Source: Agrilutibacter niabensis
Lineage (GTDB): Bacteria; Pseudomonadota; Gammaproteobacteria; Xanthomonadales; Xanthomonadaceae
Length of the DNA: 64,000 bases
Assembly (NCBI RefSeq): GCF_042657165.1
Contig: NZ_JBHSNJ010000013.1
Coordinates: forward strand, 558,001 to 622,000
Direction: 5' to 3'
Part shown: positions 53,380 through 62,207 of the stretch, one piece after another
Numbering within the stretch: position 1 is the first letter of the stretch
How the letters are laid out: each line of letters starts with the position of its first letter
Position numbers and translations under genes: made by a program
Notes under the pieces: model-generated
Told to the model about the DNA's origin: nothing
The model's database searches: none
Seen by the model: the letters and a program-made list of their open reading frames with translations, nothing else

Positions 53380-54624
53380 TTACTTCCCTTCGGCCACCCG
53401 CGCCGCGTCGCCATCCTTCAGCGTCGCCGGGGCCTCGATAATCACCTGTTCGCCGGCGCTGACGCCGGCCAGTACCTGGCGGTCGTCGCCGAGGTTGCCG
53501 CCCAGGCGCACGGCGCGGCGCTCGGCCTTGCCCTCGCGCAGGACGAACACGATGTCCTGCTCGCCGTCCTTGCGCAGCGCGGCGGCGGGCAGCTGCGTGC
53601 GCGGCGCGGCCTGCTGCTGGGCGGTCGCGGGCTTGTCCTTTTCCTCTTCGAGGAACGACACGCGCACGCCCATGTCCGGGACGATGCGCGGGTCCTTCGA
53701 CTTCAGCGCGATGCGTACCTTGACCGTGGCCTTGGCGCGGTCGGCGGTCGGGATGATCGCGATGACCTCGGCCGGGATGCGCCAGTCGGGATAGGCGTTG
53801 AGCACGGCTTCGACCGGCATCTTCGGCTGCACGCGGCCGATGTAGGCCTCGCTGACGTCGACCTCGACCTCGAGCGAATCCATGTCGACGATGGTGCCGA
53901 TGCCGGTGCGGGTGAAGCCGCCGCCCGCCGACAGCGGCGAGACGATCTCGCCCGGCTGCGCGGCCTTGGCGATGACCACGCCGGAGAACGGGGCGCGCAC
54001 GATGGTGTTGTCGACGCCCTGCGACGCGATGCGCAGGCCGCCGCTGGCGACCTGTGCGTTGCGCTGTGCGGTGGCGAGCTGCGCACGCAGGGCATCGCGC
54101 TGGGCGATGGCCTGGTCGTACTGCGCCTTCGACACCAGCTGCTGCTTCGCCAGTCCTTCCAGGCGCTTCGCGTTCGCTTCCGCTTCGACCAGCTGCGCCT
54201 GGACGCTGCCGATCTGGCTGCGCGCGGCCGCCACCTGGGACGCGGCGAGATCGCGCTGCGCGTCGGCGTCGACCGGGTCGAGCGTAGCCATGATCTGCCC
54301 GGCCTCGACGCGCTGGCCTTCCTCGATCAGCACCTCGCGCACCTTGCCGGTGATCTTGGCGGAGACGGTGGCCATGCGCCGGGCGACGACGTAGCCGGTG
54401 GCGTCGAGCACCGAGGCGCTGCCGCCCGCGCTGTCGAGCGCGGTGACCTGCGCGGTCTTCACTTCAATGGCGTCGTCGCGGCCGAACACCGCCCAGCCGA
54501 TCAGCGCCAGCACGATGATCGCGCCCGCGATGCCCAGGCCGATCCAGAGCCCGGTGCGCGACGGCGCCGGTGGCGGCGCGCTGCGGTCGATGCGAAGTTC
54601 CTTGAGCAGATCGGAGTTGTTCAT
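53380..54624 (-). CDS. Periplasmic adaptor subunit (HlyD/MacA family)
   Basis: A 414-residue membrane-fusion protein with an N-terminal transmembrane anchor (about 26-48). Lipoyl half-motifs flank an alpha-helical hairpin (about 110-200, Ala/Gln/Glu-rich), followed by a beta-barrel domain (about 235-330) and a membrane-proximal domain. It would bridge the two FtsX-type permeases to an outer-membrane channel, but no TolC homologue is encoded nearby. It is the first gene of the operon. Confidence 0.9.
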   Translation of the reverse strand: MNNSDLLKELRIDRSAPPPAPSRTGLWIGLGIAGAIIVLALIGWAVFGRDDAIEVKTAQVTALDSAGGSASVLDATGYVVARRMATVSAKITGKVREVLIEEGQRVEAGQIMATLDPVDADAQRDLAASQVAAARSQIGSVQAQLVEAEANAKRLEGLAKQQLVSKAQYDQAIAQRDALRAQLATAQRNAQVASGGLRIASQGVDNTIVRAPFSGVVIAKAAQPGEIVSPLSAGGGFTRTGIGTIVDMDSLEVEVDVSEAYIGRVQPKMPVEAVLNAYPDWRIPAEVIAIIPTADRAKATVKVRIALKSKDPRIVPDMGVRVSFLEEEKDKPATAQQQAAPRTQLPAAALRKDGEQDIVFVLREGKAERRAVRLGGNLGDDRQVLAGVSAGEQVIIEAPATLKDGDAARVAEGK

Positions 54625-54900
54625 CCGTAACCTTCATCCTGAATCTGGGAGCGCAAGAGAGCGGCGGTACATGCCGGTACGACGAGTGGGGACGTCCCAT
54701 ATCGACCGGCCGGGCTCGAAGCGGCGCCAGTGTGGGCGCTCCCCGGGCCGGCCGCCAACCTGCCGGAAGTAAGTTTCTTGCATGCGGCCGCACACCGGCG
54801 CCGCACGGCGGGCGCAGTGTGACCCGTGAATGTGTCGTCGCCAATCTCCGCGGCCTCCGGCGGTGCAGGCGAATCCGCACGCCGTGCACATCGGGAGCGG

Positions 54901-56277
54901 CTAGACCCCGGCGCGTGCCTTCAGCAGCGCGTAGGCCGAGCGCAGTCCCTGCGCCTCGCCACCGGCGGGCTTGCCGGCACGGTCGCTGTCGTTCCATGCG
55001 TACACGTCCAGGTGCGCCCACTTCTGCTGCGGCGGCACGAAGCGTTCGAGGTACAGCGCCGCGGTGATGCTGCCGGCCATCTTCGAAGGCCCGCCGTTCG
55101 CGATGTCGGCGACGGAACTGCCGAGGTAACGCCAGTACGGGCGCCACAACGGCATGCGCCACAGCGGATCGCGCAGCTGCGCGCCCGCGTCGAGCCACGC
55201 ACCCGCGACGGCTTCGTCGTTCGCGTACAGCGCGGGCAGGTCGGGGCCGAGCGCGACGCGCGCGGCGCCGGTGAGGGTGGCGAAGTCGAGCAGCAACTCC
55301 GGCTGCTGCTCGGCGGCGTAGGTGAGTGCATCGCACAGCACGACGCGGCCTTCGGCATCGGTGTTGTCGATTTCGACGCTGATGCCGGCGCGGGTGGCGA
55401 TCACTTCGCCCGGACGGAAGGCATTGGGGCCAATGGCATTTTCGACCGCCGGCACCAGCAAGGTGATGCGCAGTGGCAGGCCGCGCGCCATCACCAGTTC
55501 GGCCAGGGCGATCGCGTGCGCGGCACCGCCCATGTCCTTCTTCATGTTGCGCATGCCGTCGGCGGGCTTGAGGTCGAGGCCGCCGGTGTCGAAGCACACG
55601 CCCTTGCCGCAGATGGCGATGTGCGGGTGCGCGGCGTCGCCCCAGGTCAGCGCGATGATCCGCGGGGCGCGGTGCGAGGCGCGGCCGACGGAATGGATGG
55701 CGGGGAAGTTCTTCGTCAGCAGGTCTTCGCCGCTGACCACTTCGATCCGGGCGCCGAAACGCTCGGCGATCTCGCAGCACACCTGTTCGAGCTGGTCGGG
55801 GCCCATGTGTTCGGTGGGCGTGTTGACCAGGTCGCGCACGCGGATGCAGGCGGCCAGTTCGTCCACGACGCCGTCGACGTCGCCTTCCAGCACCAGCGTC
55901 GCCGGCGCGCGCGTCGGCTGCTTGTAGCGGCTGAAGCGGTAGCTGCCCAGGCCCCAGCCCAGTTGCAGCGCGGCGGTCTCCGCGCGATCGAGGCTGCTGA
56001 CAACGCGCCACGAACGTGCCGGCAGCGCGAACGGCACGTGTCCGTAGGCAACAGGATCGAGGCGGTCGCCCACGCCGATCACCGCGGCGGCGATGTTGCC
56101 GTCGGCATCGGGCACCACCACCGCGGTGTACGCGCCGCCATCGAAGGCCTGTGCATCGATCCATGCGCCGACCGGGGAGGGCTGGGCCGCTCGCCACTCG
56201 GCAAAGTCCGCGCGGGTCACGATGTGCAGTGGCAGCGCGGCGGTGGAGTCGGCGGTCAGGCCAGCGGGCAGGGTCAT
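54901..56277 (-). CDS. M17 leucyl aminopeptidase family protein
   Basis: A 458-residue two-zinc aminopeptidase, cytoplasmic. Conserved residues match bovine lens leucine aminopeptidase at a constant offset of 25: metal ligands Lys225, Asp230, Asp248, Asp307 and Glu309, and catalytic Lys237 and Arg311 (GKGVCFDTGGLDLKP, KKDMGG, NTDAEGR). It is of the shorter PepB-like architecture rather than PepA. Its start overlaps the HAD-phosphatase stop by 4 nt, so both are translated from one message. A 276-nt gap with no recognisable gene separates it from the ABC operon. Confidence 0.94.
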   Translation of the reverse strand: MTLPAGLTADSTAALPLHIVTRADFAEWRAAQPSPVGAWIDAQAFDGGAYTAVVVPDADGNIAAAVIGVGDRLDPVAYGHVPFALPARSWRVVSSLDRAETAALQLGWGLGSYRFSRYKQPTRAPATLVLEGDVDGVVDELAACIRVRDLVNTPTEHMGPDQLEQVCCEIAERFGARIEVVSGEDLLTKNFPAIHSVGRASHRAPRIIALTWGDAAHPHIAICGKGVCFDTGGLDLKPADGMRNMKKDMGGAAHAIALAELVMARGLPLRITLLVPAVENAIGPNAFRPGEVIATRAGISVEIDNTDAEGRVVLCDALTYAAEQQPELLLDFATLTGAARVALGPDLPALYANDEAVAGAWLDAGAQLRDPLWRMPLWRPYWRYLGSSVADIANGGPSKMAGSITAALYLERFVPPQQKWAHLDVYAWNDSDRAGKPAGGEAQGLRSAYALLKARAGV

Positions 56278-56999
56278 GCGGCGGCTTCTTCTTGTTCGGA
56301 CGAATGCTGCGCATCCAGCCAGTCGGCCAGTGCGGTGAGTGAATCAAATGCCAGGTCGGGACGCACGTCCTCGTGCGGCCACGCCAGGTTGTCGCGGTTG
56401 AGCCAGCAGGTGCGCAGGCCGGCGCGTGCGGCGCCGAGCACGTCCAGGTCGATATCGTCGCCAACGTGTAGCACGTAGTCGGCCGGCATTCCCAATCGCT
56501 CGCAGGCGGCGCGGAAGATGCTGGCGCTGGGCTTGGGGGCGCCGTGCTCGCGCGCGCCGAGTTGGAAGGCGAAGTGCGCGTGCACGCCAATGCGCGCGAG
56601 GTCGGCGTTGCCATTGCTCAAGGCCGCCAGCGGCACGCGCGCGGACAGGCGCTGCAGGGCGGCCAGCGCGTCGGGATAGAAATCGACGCGGTTGCGCTCG
56701 GCGAAGAAGGTCTCGAAGGCGGCGTCGACGTGCATGGGATCGTCGCCGGACAGGCGCATCGCGTGTTCCAGGGTCATCCGCCGCATCGCGCTGAAGTCGT
56801 GGGCCAGGTGCGGGTGCCCGGCGTTGAGTTCATCGCGCAGCTCGCGCATGCGCGCGATCGGGAACCGTTCGGCCGTGCGCGGGCAGTGGGCGGCGAGCCA
56901 GTCGTGCAGCACCTGTTCGACCCGGGCCCCGATCGGCGCGAACGGCCACAGGGTGTCGTCGAGGTCGAGGGTGATGGCGCGGACGGGAAACGGGTTCAC
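56274..56999 (-). CDS. HAD superfamily phosphatase (YigB-like)
   Basis: A 241-residue haloacid-dehalogenase phosphatase. Motif I is LDLDDTL with Asp12 and Asp14, motif II is ALSNGN, motif III KPSAS..., motif IV HVGDDIDLD. It resembles E. coli YigB, a flavin-precursor/FMN phosphatase that lies next to xerC in E. coli; here it is 47 kb away and coupled to an aminopeptidase. The start codon is GTG, lying 6 nt after a -10-like hexamer and lacking a ribosome site. Exact substrate is not determinable. Confidence 0.88.
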   Translation of the reverse strand: MNPFPVRAITLDLDDTLWPFAPIGARVEQVLHDWLAAHCPRTAERFPIARMRELRDELNAGHPHLAHDFSAMRRMTLEHAMRLSGDDPMHVDAAFETFFAERNRVDFYPDALAALQRLSARVPLAALSNGNADLARIGVHAHFAFQLGAREHGAPKPSASIFRAACERLGMPADYVLHVGDDIDLDVLGAARAGLRTCWLNRDNLAWPHEDVRPDLAFDSLTALADWLDAQHSSEQEEAAA

Positions 57000-57005
57000 C
57001 CGCCA

Positions 57006-57011
57006 ATTCTA
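57006..57011 (-). promoter_or_regulatory. Candidate -10 hexamer (TAGAAT) for the HAD-M17 operon
   Basis: On the minus strand TAGAAT (five of six consensus positions) ends 6 nt before the GTG start, so transcription would begin at the start codon. A -35 box is not apparent. No other promoter-like sequence is visible in the 120-nt gap. Confidence 0.4.
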
Positions 57012-57119
57012 ACTGCGGCCCATGCGGGTCGGGCCCGGATCGCAGTCTGAACGGGTAAAGATGGCCGCCTTGTCCGCTCGGGAAGTGTGCCGGCGGCATG
57101 AAGGCGGCGCTGCGGTTGG

Positions 57120-58220
57120 TTACTCCAGCAGCCGCGCCCAGCCTTCCATGCCCTCGGTGCGCTCCAGCACCAGCTTCACGCACACCAGCAGCGGCACGGC
57201 CAGCAGCAGGCCGATGATGCCCCACAGCGTGCCGAACACCATCAGCCCCAGGATCAGGATCAGCGGCGAAAGCCGCATGCGCCGACCGAGCACGATCGGG
57301 GTGACGATCTGGCCCTCCAGCGTGTGCAGCAGCAGGTAGATGCCGGCGGGCAGCAGCGCCTGGATCCCGTCGAAGGCGGTCAGGCCGATCAGCAGCATCA
57401 CCACGATGCCGACCAGCGGGCCGACGTAGGGCGCGTAGTTGAGCAGCATCGCCATCGTGCCCCACAGCAGCGCCTCCGGCAGCGGCAGGCCCAGGTAGTA
57501 CAGCGCCGCCGCGAACAACAATCCGACCACCGCGTTGATCACGCTGATGGCCAGCACGTAGCGGGAAAGCTCGGCTTCGATCGACTGCAGGATGTCGACC
57601 GTGAGCTTCTTCTGCTGGCGGCTGTGCAACAGCGCGATCGCGTTGCGCTGGAGGTTCTCGCCGTACACCATGAAGAAGAACGTCAGCAGCACCACCGCCA
57701 GCACCGAGGCGAGCAGGCGCGGCGTCGTGGTGAGGACCTTGTAGGGTTCGTTGGCCTCGGTGCGCACGACCTGCACCGGCTTGGATTCGCCGCCGGCGGC
57801 GCGGGCGAAACTCTCCGCGGCCTTGTTGGCGTCCTGCATCGGCTTGACCATCTCGCGCAGCTTCGGCGCCAGTTCCTTGAGTTCGCGCGGCGCCTGGCGG
57901 ATCCAGTCGCCCGCCGGTTCGATCAGCTGGTTGCCCAGCGCGCCGGCCGCGAACAATCCGCCCGCCAGGACCAGCAATGCGCCGAGGAAGCGCGGGATCC
58001 ACAGGCGCTGCAGCACGCGGATGATCGGGTTGCCGATCAGGGCGAAGAACATCGACAGCAGCACCGGCAGGATCAGGCCCTGCGCGAGCCACAGCACGAC
58101 GCCGACGGCGATCGTGGCAAGCACCAGCGCAGCGGCGGACGAACGTGGGCGTGGCGACGCGGGGGGGTCGTTGGGGATCTGGCCGATGTCGGTTTCGGTA
58201 GCGGTTTCGGAAGGCGGCAC
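57120..58220 (-). CDS. AI-2E family (PerM-like) transporter
   Basis: A 366-residue inner-membrane protein with eight predicted helices arranged as in the AI-2E/PerM family. LIGNPIIRVLQRLWIPRFLGALLVL and ALLWGTMAMLLNYAPYVGPLVGIVV are signature segments. Members range from AI-2 exporters to Na/H antiporters, so the substrate is unknown. It starts 3 nt before the stop region of the small upstream membrane protein gene (58224), making it the last gene of the degQ-DUF883-holin operon. Confidence 0.88.
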   Translation of the reverse strand: MPPSETATETDIGQIPNDPPASPRPRSSAAALVLATIAVGVVLWLAQGLILPVLLSMFFALIGNPIIRVLQRLWIPRFLGALLVLAGGLFAAGALGNQLIEPAGDWIRQAPRELKELAPKLREMVKPMQDANKAAESFARAAGGESKPVQVVRTEANEPYKVLTTTPRLLASVLAVVLLTFFFMVYGENLQRNAIALLHSRQQKKLTVDILQSIEAELSRYVLAISVINAVVGLLFAAALYYLGLPLPEALLWGTMAMLLNYAPYVGPLVGIVVMLLIGLTAFDGIQALLPAGIYLLLHTLEGQIVTPIVLGRRMRLSPLILILGLMVFGTLWGIIGLLLAVPLLVCVKLVLERTEGMEGWARLLE

Positions 58221-58223
58221 GGC

Positions 58224-58631
58224 TCAGGGCCCGTTGGGTGGCGTCGGAAATTCGGTGGAGGCTGCCGCCTGCGATGCGGTGGCGGACGCCGCCGCTGCCG
58301 ACTGCGGCGCCACGGCATCGGCAACGCCTTCCGCCGACTGCGCCGCCTGCTGCGCCTCTTCGGCCGCCACGTGCGCGCTGCCGCCGGCAAACAGGCCCGA
58401 CAGCGTGGTCACCAGCTGCATGAACTGGCTGCTGCCTGCCGCCGCCCGCAACGGCTGCGCGCGGCCGACCAGGAAGCCCCCCACCAGTCCGGCGATGACC
58501 ACGCGTCCCGGCGTCCATGCGGCCTTCCAGGTCGTCTTGAGCTGGCGCCACTCGGCGGCGACGCGGCGCTCCCTGACCTCGAGCGTGGCTTCGGCCTGTT
58601 GCACCTTGGTGAGGAGTTGCTTGAAACCCAT
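58224..58631 (-). CDS. Small envelope-stress membrane protein (YqjK-like position)
   Basis: A 135-residue protein with one hydrophobic segment (about 44-56, VVIAGLVGGFLVG) followed by a Ser/Ala-rich tail. No family is certain. Its place after DUF883 and holin-like genes parallels yqjD-yqjE-yqjK of enterobacteria, where yqjK is a small membrane protein, but sequence similarity is not demonstrable by eye. ATG at 58629-58631 fits the conserved-looking start (MGFKQLLTKVQQAEATLEVRERR, an amphipathic helix). Confidence 0.6.
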   Translation of the reverse strand: MGFKQLLTKVQQAEATLEVRERRVAAEWRQLKTTWKAAWTPGRVVIAGLVGGFLVGRAQPLRAAAGSSQFMQLVTTLSGLFAGGSAHVAAEEAQQAAQSAEGVADAVAPQSAAAASATASQAAASTEFPTPPNGP

Positions 58632-58778
58632 GCGTGGCTCGAAGTGAGTGGTTGGACGTTGTCGACGTGGCGACGTGCACCTCGCCGCGCGATCAGGAAG
58701 CCGATCCGGTGACGGGTGCGGGGCGGTTCCCATCCCGCCAGATCGATGACCTGCCTGTGCAATGAATCGCCGCGCCGG

Positions 58779-59360
58779 TCACGGCGGCGTGACGTCCACG
58801 CCCAATCCCTTCTTGACCGGTTCGCCATCGGTGGCCGCGGCCACGCGTTCGGCGGCGTGCTGCGTGGATTCGGCCGACTCCGGATCGGGCATGAAGTCGG
58901 CCAGTTCGCCTATGCCCAGCCGCGCCAGCTGCCGTCGCGTCGCCTGCATGCGCGTGTGTTCGAAGTAGTGCATGGCCCGCCACACGCCGAAGGCCGTGAC
59001 CACCAGGCTCAGCGCCGCGCACACCCCCAGCGACAGCGGCCACGACCAGCTGAAGGCGTCGTGCAGCACCGCGGTCAGCGTCGCCATCAGCAGCATCCAG
59101 GCCGGGGCGCCGAACGCGATTCCCACGCCGGTGAACGCGAGGGTGCGGCCGAGCGCACTGCGCGCCAGCGACAGGTCCGCGCTGATCAGGATGCGCAGCG
59201 CCTTGAGGGCGTCGTTGGCCGCGCCCATCCCGGCGACCCCGGCATCGCGGACCTGGCGCAGCGATTCGGCCAGGTCGGGCGCGGGCGCCGCGCCGGGCTT
59301 GCCGGCGCCGGGTGGCGGCGTCGGGCCGGGAGTGGTGTCGTCGCTGCGCGGTTCGTCCAT
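58779..59360 (-). CDS. Phage-holin superfamily III (YqjE-like) membrane protein
   Basis: A 193-residue protein with two central hydrophobic helices (about 72-92 and 96-118). The helix pair with RILISADLSLARSALGRTLAFTGVGIAFG matches the holin III/YqjE family, which in enterobacteria accompanies YqjD/ElaB. N- and C-terminal tails are charged and flexible. It is 200 nt downstream of the DUF883 gene, separated by a nested inverted repeat. The role is unproven; ribosome association or envelope stress is inferred from family relatives. Confidence 0.75.
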   Translation of the reverse strand: MDEPRSDDTTPGPTPPPGAGKPGAAPAPDLAESLRQVRDAGVAGMGAANDALKALRILISADLSLARSALGRTLAFTGVGIAFGAPAWMLLMATLTAVLHDAFSWSWPLSLGVCAALSLVVTAFGVWRAMHYFEHTRMQATRRQLARLGIGELADFMPDPESAESTQHAAERVAAATDGEPVKKGLGVDVTPP

Positions 59361-59458
59361 CGCGTACCCAGCCGGTAGTCGGCATTGCAGAAAGAGTAGC
59401 CCGGGCAGGCGCGGCTTGCCCGGGGCGTTCCCGACAACGCCGCCGCGGCAGGCCCCGG

Positions 59459-59517
59459 CCCTCCGGCATAGCCGGAGGGCGTTCGTCAGGGCGCGAGCCA
59501 TGGCTCGCAAACGCCCT
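59459..59517. repeat. Nested inverted repeat with a perfect 16-bp palindrome
   Basis: Contains a 9-bp stem around ATA (59459-59467 with 59471-59479) followed by a second stem in which 59476-59483 pairs with 59510-59517 around a perfect 16-bp palindrome (59493-59508, core GAGCCATGGCTC). The two structures share bases, so they could be alternatives. It lies between the DUF883 and holin-like genes in the same operon and might act as terminator, processing site or REP-like element. Confidence 0.5.
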
Positions 59518-59560
59518 TCCTCACCCACCCGGGCTACATTCGAAGCGGGTGGACCAGCGG

Positions 59561-59923
59561 TTACTTGTCGCCGCTGCGCGCCAGCTTGGCGATGATCCAG
59601 CCCGCGGCGAACGCGACCCCGAACGACGCCAGCGGACGCTCGCGGATCAGCTCCGCCGCGCTGTCGATCAGGTCGCGACCCTTGTCCATCAGCTGGTCCA
59701 TCTGTTCGCGTGCCGCGCCGCCGGCCTGCTCGGCGGCGGTGAGGCCGGCGATCGCGCCGTCGGCGAGATCGGCCTTGACGTTGGCCTTGCCCAGGCGCAG
59801 TTCGTCAGCGGCGGCGCCGGCCGCATTGCGCAGTGCGTCGCCGGTGTCGACCGCGGCCTGCTTGAGGTGGCTGCCGGCTTCGCCGAGATGGGACTTCATG
59901 CCATCGGTATTGGTAGGGGACAT
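59561..59923 (-). CDS. DUF883 (ElaB/YqjD family) membrane protein
   Basis: A 120-residue protein with an amphipathic helical body and one C-terminal transmembrane helix (about 95-115, ASFGVAFAAGWIIAKLARSG), the DUF883 design. ElaB/YqjD proteins in E. coli tail-anchor to the membrane and bind stationary-phase ribosomes. AGGAG lies 6 nt before the ATG at 59923. It starts 52 nt after the degQ stop and is likely co-transcribed with it. Confidence 0.88.
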   Translation of the reverse strand: MSPTNTDGMKSHLGEAGSHLKQAAVDTGDALRNAAGAAADELRLGKANVKADLADGAIAGLTAAEQAGGAAREQMDQLMDKGRDLIDSAAELIRERPLASFGVAFAAGWIIAKLARSGDK

Positions 59924-59975
59924 CTGCGTTCTCCTGGAAAAGGGCGAAGCGGTGGCGACGGTCTGCGCGGCGGGC

Positions 59976-61409
59976 CTACTGCATTTCGATCTCGCCGCGC
60001 CCGCCGCCACGGATCACACGGAACACCAACCTTGCCGGGGCGCGCGTGAAGCTGGCGCGGAAGCCGGGCAGGTCGTCGAAATCGCCGCTGGTCGCGGCCA
60101 CCACCACGTCGCCCTGCTGCAGGCCGTTGCGCGCCGCGCGGCTGCCGCGGGCCACGCCTTCGACCAGCACGCCGCCGGCGCCGGACTGGCGCAACGAGGC
60201 CGGAAGCTCGGCGAAGGTGGCGCCTTCCAGGCGCGGGTCGAGCTCCGCCCCGGCGAGCGCGCGGGGCTGCTCGCGCAGGCCGGCTCCCAGTTGCAGCGGC
60301 TTGCCGTCGCGCAGCACGTCGAGGGTGACGCGGCTGCCCACCGCCTGCAGGCCCTCGAAGTTGCGCAGCCCATTGCGGTCGTCGATGCGCTCGCCGTTGG
60401 CGGCCACGATCACGTCGCCCGGCTTGAGCCCCGCGGCCGCCGCCGCGGAACCGGCGAACACGCGCGTCACCACCGCGCCGCGCGTTTCGGTCAGCCCCAG
60501 GCCCTGGGCGATGCGCGGATCCACGTCCTGCGCCTCCAGTCCCAGCGTGCCGCGGCGCACCTCGCCGGTGGACACCAGCTGGTCCATCACCCCGCGCGCG
60601 ATGCTGGTCGGGATCGCGAAGCCCAGGCCGATGTTGCCGGCCATCGAACCGCGCGGATTGAAGCTGGCGGTGTTGATGCCGATCAGTTCGCCGTTGAGGT
60701 TGACCAGCGCGCCGCCGGAATTGCCCGGATTGATCGAGGCGTCGGTCTGGATGAAGTTCTGGTAGCCCAGCCCGCGCAGCCCGCTGCGGCCGACGGCGGA
60801 AACGATCCCCGAAGTGACGGTCTGGCCGATGCCGAACGGATTGCCGACCGCGACCACGAAGTCGCCGACCTTGAGCTGGCTGGAATCGGCGAGCGGCAAC
60901 GCGCTCAGGTTCGATGCCTTGATCCGCATCACCGCGATGTCGGTGTCGGGATCGGAGCCGACGAACTCGGCCTTGAACGTGCGCTCGTCCGCGAGCGTCA
61001 CCGACACCTCGTCGGCACCTTCGATCACGTGGTGGTTGGTGAGGATCAGGCCCCGCGTGGCATCGACGATCACGCCCGAGCCCAGCGATTCGTTGATCCG
61101 CTCCTGGGTGAGTTGCGGGAACATGCGGCGGAACACCGGATCGTTGCCGAACGGTCCCACGCCCACCCGCACGCGTTGCTTGGTATGCACGCTGACCACC
61201 GCGGGGGTGACCCGCGCGAGCATCGGCGCGAGCGAGGGTACCGGCGTGGTGCCGACGGCGGCGGGCAGGGCGGCCACCGTGGGAACCACGGGCGTCGCGG
61301 CGGGCGCGGCTTCGGCGGGAGCCTCGAGCGCGTCGCGCAGGGCGGTGGCGGCGAAGCCGCCGAACGCGGCGGCCAGGGTGAGGGCGATCAGGGAAGTTTT
61401 CGCGCGCAT
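59976..61409 (-). CDS. degQ: Periplasmic HtrA-family serine protease DegQ/DegP
   Basis: A 477-residue periplasmic protease and chaperone. The N-terminal signal peptide is weak (FGGFAATALRDALEA). The catalytic triad is His127 (TNHHVIE), Asp157 (DPDTDIAV) and Ser231 (NPGNSGGAL), and two PDZ domains follow (about 275-375 and 385-470). DegQ versus DegP cannot be fixed by sequence alone; the short LA loop favours DegQ. It heads an operon with the DUF883 and holin-like genes. A terminator-like stem precedes it on the other side. Confidence 0.93.
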   Translation of the reverse strand: MRAKTSLIALTLAAAFGGFAATALRDALEAPAEAAPAATPVVPTVAALPAAVGTTPVPSLAPMLARVTPAVVSVHTKQRVRVGVGPFGNDPVFRRMFPQLTQERINESLGSGVIVDATRGLILTNHHVIEGADEVSVTLADERTFKAEFVGSDPDTDIAVMRIKASNLSALPLADSSQLKVGDFVVAVGNPFGIGQTVTSGIVSAVGRSGLRGLGYQNFIQTDASINPGNSGGALVNLNGELIGINTASFNPRGSMAGNIGLGFAIPTSIARGVMDQLVSTGEVRRGTLGLEAQDVDPRIAQGLGLTETRGAVVTRVFAGSAAAAAGLKPGDVIVAANGERIDDRNGLRNFEGLQAVGSRVTLDVLRDGKPLQLGAGLREQPRALAGAELDPRLEGATFAELPASLRQSGAGGVLVEGVARGSRAARNGLQQGDVVVAATSGDFDDLPGFRASFTRAPARLVFRVIRGGGRGEIEMQ

Positions 61410-61518
61410 CGATTCGATTCGGAGGGGGGGAAGTGCGAGTAGTGAACATCGTGCCGGGGCGCGGCCGGTTCAAGCGAAGTCTGCAATGTTGGCGGGGGCG
61501 ATTGAACTCCAGATGAAA

Positions 61519-61545
61519 GTGCGCCCGCCATGGAGGCGGGCGCAC
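61519..61545 (-). terminator. Terminator-like 11-bp stem after the unknown secreted-protein gene
   Basis: Perfect 11-bp stem (61519-61529 with 61535-61545) around a 5-nt loop, 47 nt past the stop of the minus-strand gene at 61592. On that strand it is followed by TTTC, a short T-run. A second GC-rich inverted repeat lies just before it (about 61552-61575). Together they probably end that transcript before degQ. Confidence 0.6.
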
Positions 61546-61591
61546 AGTGGGAGCCCCGGCCCCGTCCGGGCCGGGCGCTTGGACGGTCCGG

Positions 61592-62101
61592 CTACGACAC
61601 GCGGGTCATGACCGCCGAACCGCACAGCTGCAGCAGCATCGCGCCAGCCGCGTCGAAGCGGGCGGTCTGGACCGGCCCTGCGCCCTGGTTGCCGTCGTTG
61701 CTCAGCAGGATCGTGCGACGCACGACCTGGTAACCGTGGTAGAGGCCGTTGACGTACCAGTCGAAGCGCTGATCCAGCGTGTACACGCCGGTCGTCGGGT
61801 TGAAGGTCCAACTGCCGATGCCGAAGCTGCGGGTGTGGGTGCCGGCAATGCCCGCGATGTTGGGCACGCCCGCGGGTGGGAACCGTGGGTTGTCGAGGAA
61901 GCTGCCGCCGGCGCCGAACGCCAGGGTCTGGCGGTTGGTCTCGACCGGGCTGCCGCCGCAGGGCCCGACGTTCGCCACGTTCGACCAGATCCCGGCGATG
62001 CGGTTGGCGGGGGTGGCGAGGGCGCCGGTGGTGGCGGGACCGCCGGCAAGCGCGGGTGCGCTGGCCAGCAGGCAGGCGGCGATGAGTGGACGCAGTTTCA
62101 T
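61592..62101 (-). CDS. Secreted protein of unknown function
   Basis: A 169-residue protein with a signal peptide (LLASAPALAG, cleavage near 20) and a mature domain containing two cysteines (NVGPCGGSP and LQLCGSAV) that could form a disulfide. The aromatic, glycine-rich pattern (GSWTFNPTTGVYTLDQRFDWYVNGLYHG) suggests a beta-sandwich or lipocalin-like barrel. I recognise no family. It is divergent from a ToxR-like regulator gene with 106 nt between starts, so it may be its target. A terminator-like stem follows. Confidence 0.65.
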   Translation of the reverse strand: MKLRPLIAACLLASAPALAGGPATTGALATPANRIAGIWSNVANVGPCGGSPVETNRQTLAFGAGGSFLDNPRFPPAGVPNIAGIAGTHTRSFGIGSWTFNPTTGVYTLDQRFDWYVNGLYHGYQVVRRTILLSNDGNQGAGPVQTARFDAAGAMLLQLCGSAVMTRVS

Positions 62102-62207
62102 GGGAGCGCTCCTAGGCTTCGGGCGCGGGCGGGGTCCGCGGCACCGCAGGTTTGTCCGGCGGTGGCCGGAGCCGCCACGAAAAACCGCTGAAGAAAGCTG
62201 AAAAGTG

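Noticed and set aside
54625..54900. Possible small genes in the 276-nt gap before the adaptor gene
   Set aside because: The minus-strand frames have no ribosome site or hydrophobic or domain pattern. I see only a presumed promoter region.
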